Source of the DNA: Paracamarosporium sp. OC-R06-R3
Lineage: Eukaryota; Ascomycota; Dothideomycetes; Pleosporales; Didymosphaeriaceae
Assembly (NCBI GenBank): GCA_019828545.1
Contig: JACVRA010000259.1
Span: 62,001-126,000 of the forward strand
Reading direction: 5' to 3'
Length of the DNA: 64,000 nucleotides
Shown: in pieces, positions 57,026 to 64,000 of the stretch
How the letters are laid out: each line of letters starts with the position of its first letter
Position numbering within the stretch: the first letter of the stretch is position 1
The notes under the pieces: generated by a model
Told to the model about the DNA's origin: nothing
Seen by the model: only the letters and a program-made list of their open reading frames with translations
Databases searched by the model: none
Made by a program: the position numbers and the translations under genes

Positions 57026-58874
57026 TCATGGTCTGTCAATTTGTTCCAGAGCTTGATGCATTATCTGAGACCGACCTTTACTTTGTGCATTCCTGAGGAT
57101 TGGGCTACCGGCACTACCATAACGATCGAGAACCTCTAATCAATATTAGTCTTTGGCTTCGTGCGAGCTTCTACCGAAACAACATATCTCGAAAGGAATA
57201 CTTACTGCTCTTGTCATGATTTAGACGGTCCATGCCGCATTTCCAAGCCTTCCACGCATCAAATCCACTCGAGTTACGAATAGGTACCGTTATATGCCTC
57301 AATCGCTCCACATCTTTTTGGTCGATCTTTGGGTGGCACGACTGATGAGCAGAGAGCGTACGGACCAAGAAGGTACCGGCATGGGATAGGCTCACAGCCG
57401 TCAGAATCCCGAGATCGGTTTTGAGGAAATACTTCGCACTAAGCGCGATGCATATGCAGTATTTGAGAAGACTAAATCTTGTCGCGTGGGCCCTCTCTCT
57501 TCTCGATTCAGTCGTTGCAGAAAATTTGCTGTATGCCAGGTCCATTGTCGCATATAGAATCGCGCAAGAAGTCCAGTATATAGTCATAGCATAAAGATGG
57601 GCGAGTCCGATACGCCCTAGAATATCAGGTATGTTGGCTTGCTGCGCCGGACTGTCCATACCCTTGCGAAGAGCATCTATGTCATCTGGACGTGCTTGTT
57701 CGAATAGAGAAACGAAGTTGCTATACCACGTCTGTAATTCGGTATCGATATCCAGACACCGATTTATGAAGATGTGCACTCTTTGAAGCGTTTCATGAGT
57801 GTGATCATGAGTGCCGAGTAAGTCCCACTCTTCAAGAATTTCGGGGATCTTGACCAGAACATCCATTGCCGTATCGACCGCGTCCTTCCGTCTGTTGGTC
57901 CAAGGTCTAGTCATCCATTCATGCCTAGATAGAAACGTGGCTTTTCTATCAGAGAGAGCAGATATGACACCATTGTAGCGCGTTTCCAGGAAAAGTTCAT
58001 GAGTTCCGGGTTGAGAGAATGCTTCTGGTGGATGAAAGCGAACAAGATTTAACAAACCACCTACATGTCCTTTCCAGTTCTGCGCCGATGCGTTGATATC
58101 ATTGAGTTGCTATGAAATCAGCTTGAGTCTTGTCTTTAGTCAGGAGATACGTACCTCGTAGAGCGCTAACAGGCGGCAGCAATTCAACACGTCGAACGGC
58201 TTTACCTCGCCCGGTGTCTTCAACTCTTTGGCAAATAGTGATAGTGCTTTGCCGTACAGTTCCATACCCCGTCGCATGAGAAACATGTCTTGCTTATCTC
58301 TACCAACCTTTGAGGTGCTCAATGCAAGCAACGCGCATCTCAGAACCTCGCTTTGGGGTGTACAGTGGGAGGTATATTCAGCCCATTTGATCCCCTGGTA
58401 TATGCAAGAGGTATTATGAGAAGTTGCCGTGATAGACTTTGGTAAATACAAGCTCCAAAAGATATCATAATACCCAATTTCGATCGATGTTCGATACAAG
58501 CTTTCGGTAAGCGCGGTCGTAGAAGATGTTTCACAATTTGTGCTTGGTCGCCGCGCCTGATATTGTGACCTCTTCGTCACCGGCTTGTAAGTTCCTTTTC
58601 CCGAGTCGTTGGTATGGACTAAAATGATGCTACGCTCGTATCCGCCGCATACGTAATTACCGCGTATGCAATTCCCACATACTGGCCGTGATAGATCGCA
58701 CTGAGAGTATCAATATCAGCCGATTCTTCACACATATACTGCGTGCATTGGTAGTACTATACGTACTTTCTTTTTCCGTTGACGACAAGTAGAACACCCT
58801 GTCCAAGTCAGCGAGCCGTGGTGTGCCGGGAGTTTGGGTTAGGTACCTTTGGATCGACCAGGAACACCCACCAT
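57026..58874 (-). CDS. Zn(II)2Cys6 transcription factor
   Basis: A 539-aa fungal regulator in five exons: 58847-58874, 58767-58798, 58155-58700, 57206-58109 and 57026-57135. The first two exons hold the start of the DNA-binding domain and the cluster is completed in exon 3: CSTC-RQRKKK-CDLSRPVC-GNC-IRGNYVC, the six cysteines of the binuclear zinc cluster, near residues 11-38. The middle and C-terminal part is the fungal transcription-factor regulatory domain (IGYYDIFWSLYLP; QSEVLRCALLALSTSK; AHLYAMTIYWTSCAILY). I extend the C-terminus beyond the simple stop at 57171: a GTAAGT donor, a GACTAAT branch and a TTAG acceptor give an in-frame last exon ending QALEQIDRP. The effector genes it controls are unknown. 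Confidence 0.85.
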
Positions 58875-61800
58875 CTTGAATGAACGAAGACACGTAAAGC
58901 CAGCCTTTGAGCACGTCGAACCGGAATGGTGATGTTGTTCAAAACCGACCAACAAGGTCGCTCGATCCTTGGGGTGACATTCGCACACTTGTTGGGTCAG
59001 CTGGTTTGGCTAAAAATGTATGTCGCAGATATAGGCACGATGTATGGTACGTAGCAAGATGAACAGATGATGCTGGTTGTGCTAGATGTGTCGTGGTTCC
59101 TTCGCACGGGCCCTGACGGCTCATCTGAATTGTGGGAAGGCGCAAAATGCATCCTATTCAAGACTAGCGGAAGGGGCGGATACTTTCTATTATTGGTATC
59201 CCCGATACATCCGAAGGTCACCTCCATGCTGCATAGAATTACAATGACAACACCATATGGTCTCTGTCAATCATATCGACATCTAAATAACTTCTTTTTA
59301 CTAGAGCGATTTTATGATACGTCATAGCTGGAGAGGAAGTTCTTAATCAAGGGGATTGTTCGGTAACATGTTGCTAGAGTTCTGACAACCGAGGATGAAT
59401 CTAAACATCTTTGTCGAAATGATCTGGGATTGCTTGGTGATATAGTTATGCGACTGGAAAGAGGCGTTTGCGACAGCAAGACTCCGATACTGCTATCTCG
59501 CAATACTAAGAATATCCATTGAAAGCTTTTTGGGAAGACCTAAAGAAACTTCGTTAGCTGTTTCTCATATCATATTTCATTTCTTGGAGGGGGTAGCAGG
59601 CGGCCACGAGCTCTTAACAGACTACCGCTGATTCTCTCATCTCATCATTTCATTGGCGACGATCCCGGGCTAAAGTACGAATGACGTTACCTCTTGATTT
59701 GAATCACCTTAATATGTGTCCAGTTTAGCTCTTGTACACGTCTGTTATCCTTCTTTTTAATACTCGTATGTCCTTAGACTGCTACGAGTGATTTAAATGC
59801 CACATTAATAATGAGGTGCTAATGGTTCTCTCTCTGCACTGGGCTTTACCTGACGAAGTATCAAGGCTTGAGCAAGTGCATCCACAAGAACTAAGGTCAT
59901 AGGGTTTATGGTATCCAGAGACACCCCAAAGCACACATTCCTCATCCAGATGTTGGACCATATTGTGTCATGGATTTTCGGGAGTGGTTGAAGTTGCAGG
60001 GGGATGATTTTTAGGACGTCTTTCAATGACAAGTTGCAGAAGCAATCGCTTGCGTCAGTATCTCCCCACGAACAGTCCACCTCTTGGAGGAATCGCTCGA
60101 TCATATTAAGCTTCTGAAATTGAATTCTGGACTTATCAATAACCTGGGAATCAATTCCATGAAGTTCGTTACAAAAGGGTCATACTAAGTATCGTAGCTT
60201 TCCCAGGCACCCTGTTCGTCTGTGGAGAACACACAGTCATAGACAGAAAGAAATTCTGGGCTTACAAAGTTGACTGTGTCATGATAAATCCCACTATATC
60301 CAAGCTGTGCGTCTTAGACCCATTATATGGCACTTTCTCATATCGGGACCAATTTGAAAATCTAGATTCCCTCTTACTGATTGGATGTTGCAAGAAAGTA
60401 TGCACGATAAGAAAGGTCGCTGTCGATGTTGCAGGTTAGATATTATTGCCAAGTCGGGCTCCTACGATGGGACGTATCCTCTCTCTCGGGCCTGAGTATT
60501 CGGATTCCGACATAGCGCCAACCAGAAGGATGCCGCAACCTTCCCTTCGAAGAGCCCACCACATAGCATTTATATAGACTCTGGAGATGTATTTGCGGTA
60601 ATCTGGCCGAGAAAAAGGATCTTCCATGCTCATCTTAAGTGTCTTGGTCTTTCCATTGCGTAGCTTCATGCACGCCGTGCCGTCATCGACGTTCCACGTC
60701 ACAACTGGACCACTGAATAACCGATTGTTGACGGTAATGCTCTCTAGCAGCATGAGAATTCAATTTTGTGCCGTTTGATTCGATTGCGATAGATAATCCC
60801 ATAGAGTGCAAAGATCTGGTATCTGATCTCTTACATCACCACGTCGACATCCGCGAATGTATCGCACGATTGATGAAAGAGTAGCTATCACAGACTTGTC
60901 TTATGTAAGAAGTAGTCTGTCCACTAGTGGTTTACAATCTTTTTCAGTGACAATGAATATTCTATGAGGTTCGGCGAGTAGGACCTCTTGAAGGTCCATA
61001 TGCGTTAATGAGATAGTCGTTGGTCAAGAATATGTTCATGAATATATTCCATGCGGAGCAGAAGGTCTTTCAGCACTGAACTTGGTAACGGTGTAGTAAG
61101 GGAAAAAATATGTTGCTGATGTTACTACGCACCTTGCTGGGGCACGTCTGATTCGAGTCTCTGGACTTCAGAAAAGATACAACATATTGTCCTGCGTAGG
61201 CTCTTTTGTTGTGTCGTCTAGATGGGTATGCATCTTCAGAGGCTGGAACCTTCCTTTTCTCCAGTCTTATCATACTCTTAAAGTTTTCGTTGAATTTAGA
61301 ATTGACGTTGATCAACCACATCAGCACCTCCTTCGCCTTTCCATAAATTCTATCCATGTTCTGAAAACAGAGGTTCTTATCGCTGTCCAAACCCTGGTTA
61401 ATACAGGGTTTCATGTCATAATTTTGCTCTCGATAGCGAAGAAGATGCAGGCAAGTAATGTGAAGAAGGTCTTGAGGTATACGTTAGGAAACTAGGGTAA
61501 GGAAGTTGTGAAGGAGTTTTCAGGAGTGGAAAACATAGAATCGCAGCACGTTGAGGGTTTTGCCCCGCTTGAGGATATCTACCTGGGTATTATTATCTGT
61601 GTTAAGATGCCGGCAGCACGACCTTCCTCTCGCGCGATAACCTCAAACCGATCAGATCGAAATTCGACGGATGAAATAAATGCCGTTCAGTGCTCCAGAT
61701 TTTAGAAGGGGCTCTTCTGTTACCTAAGATGTTCAATGCAACCTGCCTCAGCGCGGCTCATGTTTCATCCACCGAGCCCCGCTATTTTACTCGGTGCAGC

Positions 61801-62341
61801 CACCACCTCGGAAAATTGTCTGCGCCAGTCTAAAATTACCCTGCTCACAGCCGCACGACGCAGCCACCTCCACAATTCCATCTCGCGACCAACGCACCGT
61901 AACATTCAGGTCAGGCGGTGAACGTAAAAGGCTTTATTGCCAAGCATTAAACATGGATGTATGGTATAAACGTCATTACGAGTAGGGAGATCGCCAGAGG
62001 AGGCGAGCGAATCACGCTACGGCTATGTACAGGGGTGCGCATTCGATATATTACATTCGATAGACTCGGTGCCGAGTAGCTTCGTGATCGTCTTGCTAGA
62101 CCGCGGCCTGGAATATTGGAGAAGTCATGCGATGAGGTATCGTGATGAAAGATAGGAACGGAGTAGATTCAATGGATGAAGTCATACCACGTTAAGGATG
62201 TCTAGCCGCCGGTGATGATGGACGCAGGAGTATAAGAACGACTATGATAACCTGCTCAGCTTGACCACACTTCAGTCAAAGTACAACAACTTCCACTTCA
62301 TCCTCGCCTTTAATTCTACGATACTCCAATCGACCAACAAC
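58875..62341. other. Accessory region with decayed genes
   Basis: About 3.5 kb with AT-rich, gene-poor composition. A degraded HET-domain gene (60436-61690) is present. Small frames at 58939-59330 and 59805-60104 are not supported. The last 100 bp hold the promoter of the BYS1-like gene; a TATAA-like element lies at 62232. Confidence 0.4.
60436..61690 (-). pseudogene. Degraded HET-domain (heterokaryon incompatibility) gene
   Basis: Minus-strand fragments: around 61600-61690, a possible HET start; 61070-61450, containing PCINQGLDSDKN...MDRIYGKAKEVLMWL, the signature of the HET domain's second block (CINQ, then IY..A..V..W); and 60436-60753, a beta-rich C-terminal-like frame (GPRERIRPIVGARLGN). 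Stops and frame changes separate them, and no splice pairs restore one clean frame. HET proteins drive cell death after fusion of unlike strains. This copy seems dead. The assignment of the 60436-60753 part to the same gene is inference. Confidence 0.55.
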
Positions 62342-62761
62342 ATGAAGTTCTTCGCCATTGCTCTCCTCCCCGCCGCCATGGCCGCGTCCCTCACCGCGAC
62401 CAACAGATGCACCACCTCCATCTTCGTTAAGCCCGATGCACAAGGCTATTCCGCTCCTGTTTCCGAGATCAAAGCCGGTGCGACATGGACCGGCACTTTC
62501 GAAACCACGAAGTTCGGCAACGCAGTCAAGTTCTCAAAGAGCAGCACAGACTTCAGCAAGCCCATCAGCTTCGACTACAGTATCAGCAACGGCCTAACGT
62601 ACTACGATGTGAGCGATGCAGCTGGAGCACCATTCAAGCTAGTGGCAAGGGATACTACGGGCGGAGGCCAAACGTGTCCCGAGGTTGGGTGCCCTGGAAA
62701 TGCCTGCAAGGCTGTTAAGGCGTGCGATTCGAGTCATGTGTTCGCTATTCAGGCATGCTGA
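62342..62761 (+). CDS. BYS1-like secreted protein
   Basis: A 139-aa single-exon protein with a signal peptide (MKFFAIALLPAAMAA, cleavage near 16). The mature part, with CTTSIFVKPDAQGYSAPV, WTGTFETTKFGNAVKFS, FDYSISNGLTYYDVSDAAGAPFKLVA and a C-terminal Cys-rich end (CPEVGCPGNACKAVKACD...IQAC), matches the small fungal family named after the Blastomyces yeast-phase BYS1 protein, a thaumatin-like beta fold. There are seven cysteines in the mature part. Roles are unclear; some relatives are in the surface or secreted fraction. The frame is open 27 codons upstream, but the signal peptide marks the ATG at 62342. Confidence 0.8.
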   Translation: MKFFAIALLPAAMAASLTATNRCTTSIFVKPDAQGYSAPVSEIKAGATWTGTFETTKFGNAVKFSKSSTDFSKPISFDYSISNGLTYYDVSDAAGAPFKLVARDTTGGGQTCPEVGCPGNACKAVKACDSSHVFAIQAC

Positions 62762-63692
62762 GGATGACAAGAGGATTGATGAGGTGGAAAATGAATCATA
62801 GGAATATTGTTAATGATAATGAAAGATTCGATCAGAGCAGTCAATTAACATTGTGGACATTTTTAAGTTCGTAACTCGACGCATTCTAAAGGCCTACTTC
62901 TTCCTCAAATTTCAGCTAAAATTCGTAGGCGCCTGTCTTTTGTCCTAACCTTTTGCTAAATTAATCCAAATACTAAATTATTCCATATGCCTCCCATTTG
63001 TTGATAATGTTCTTTCACCCTTAATGTCGCGCGTTCATGCGCAGTTTTTCTTTCAGTCAATCTGAAAGCGCTAAGTACTCACAAGGCTTGGTAATGCCAT
63101 CTTTATACATGACTTGCAATAACTGCGACGCACGGTAAGACTTCATATAAAAGAGCCAGTTCTAGAAAGCTACACTGCCTCAAGTAATCACTCGTTCATT
63201 ATGGTTGATGCATCGATCTTTCCTGAACAAATCGAAATACTAGTCATTGCATCTATCAGCTTGTTATGTTCTTCTATGAAGTCGTTGTACACTTGATTTT
63301 CCACAGCTTCGTTACTTGTATACTCCTACGCTCAATGATAATCCTAAGTGCAAAACTGCTAGACAGCGTGGAGGTATCTGGCGCCATTAGACTGATGGTA
63401 ACTGAATATACAGACCAGCTTTTTACTATCATCATATTGTGAACACCGATCAATGGCATTTTAGTCTCTGAATTATCGAGGTAACTTTGTGTCTTTCACT
63501 ACTCTCTTTTCACAGTTGTTCACGGTACTGATATCTTATGTTATATAAACACAATGTCAACTCTCCTTGATCTCCTTCTCTATCCACTCTACAAAACCCC
63601 TTCGATCTTTCAACACTAGTAAGTGCAGTTCTTCAGCCTATACAAGTTACTTGGCCAACTGTGTCTAGGTGCTCAGGATTCGAAACTTCATC
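62762..63692. other. Intergenic region
   Basis: About 930 bp, AT-rich, no gene supported; the promoter of the F-box-like gene is at its right end. Confidence 0.45.
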
Positions 63693-64000
63693 ATGGAGCT
63701 ACTAGATCTGCCCCCTGAAATATTCGAACCTATCATCCACTTCTACGTGACCGAAGTCGGCATATCTCAAGCATGGAAGCATCGCGAGACCTGCAGTAAG
63801 TACAGTCGTTGCCAAGCAGATTGCAGCATTACGAGTTAACACACATATCCAGAAGCTTTCGCCTTTTACATCAAAGAAGAGATTTTTGCATATCGACCAG
63901 TTAGCGCCTTCGACTCCCCTTCCAGCGATGATTTGTTTTGTCACAAGCTGTTGGAATTCCTCGAGTACCGAACCCCTACCGTGCACACATGTGATAAGCT
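63693..64000 (+). CDS. F-box-like protein, cut by the window end
   Basis: The start of an F-box-like protein: MELLDLPPEIFEPIIHFYV is a typical F-box core (L-P-x-E-I/L). Exon 1 is 63693-63795; a 57-nt intron (GTAAGT...CAG) leads to exon 2 from 63853, which runs off the window. The visible part ends HTCDKL. F-box-like proteins with this start are common in fungal genomes as uncharacterised proteins. It is the second F-box-like gene in this window; their sequences are not close enough to call them duplicates. Confidence 0.65.

Overview
The window reads as nuclear DNA of a filamentous ascomycete, probably a dothideomycete. Genes carry short introns (about 45-110 nt, mostly GTRNGT donors, CTRAY branch sites and YAG acceptors). 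The gene content is typical of moulds: a Zn(II)2Cys6 regulator, a HET-domain relic, F-box-like proteins, a GH62 arabinofuranosidase, a BYS1-like protein, a hydrophobin-like protein and a PAS kinase. A nuclear gene for ATP synthase subunit 8 with a mitochondrial presequence points towards Pleosporales; as I recall, mitochondrial genomes of that order often lack atp8. No species is claimed.

Layout. 1.7-5.8 kb: an MFS drug/H+ antiporter and an epoxide-hydrolase-like alpha/beta hydrolase. 7.0-9.3 kb: a homeodomain plus C2H2 transcription factor on the minus strand. 9.3-11.4 kb: gene-free DNA with decayed repeats. 11.4-14.8 kb: secreted GH62 enzyme, nuclear ATP8, and an orphan secreted protein. 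15-21.3 kb: an accessory, AT-richer stretch with a zinc-finger gene or gene end, a STAND-like N-terminal/ankyrin gene and a large palindrome. 22.4-24.2 kb: TEF1 (EF-1alpha), flanked by a 121-bp inverted copy of its own promoter. 25-42.5 kb: a gene-dense core with an SDR dehydrogenase, an acidic DFGDFE-motif protein, PAS kinase, DOMON-cytochrome b561 protein, EB1/Bim1, a hydrophobin-like protein and a two-domain alpha/beta hydrolase. 45-58.9 kb: J-domain protein, metallophosphoesterase, F-box-like gene with an in-frame stop, acetoacetate-decarboxylase-like protein, Ulp1-type protease and Zn2Cys6 regulator. 58.9-64 kb: an accessory tail with a degraded HET gene, a BYS1-like secreted protein and the start of an F-box-like gene cut by the window end.

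The genes do not form an obvious biosynthetic cluster. The core genes are housekeeping or signalling genes (translation, microtubule ends, mitochondrial ATP synthase, PAS kinase). The secreted proteins (GH62, b561-DOMON, hydrophobin-like, BYS1-like) fit a plant-associated or saprotrophic mould. The strongest unusual signals are the relocated ATP8 gene, the inverted TEF1 promoter duplicate pointing back at the TEF1 3' end, and the adjacent tandem copy of the SDR gene's last exon. The last two together make the TEF1-SDR gap a patchwork of copies of its neighbours. All exon coordinates were derived by hand from splice signals and reading-frame continuity.
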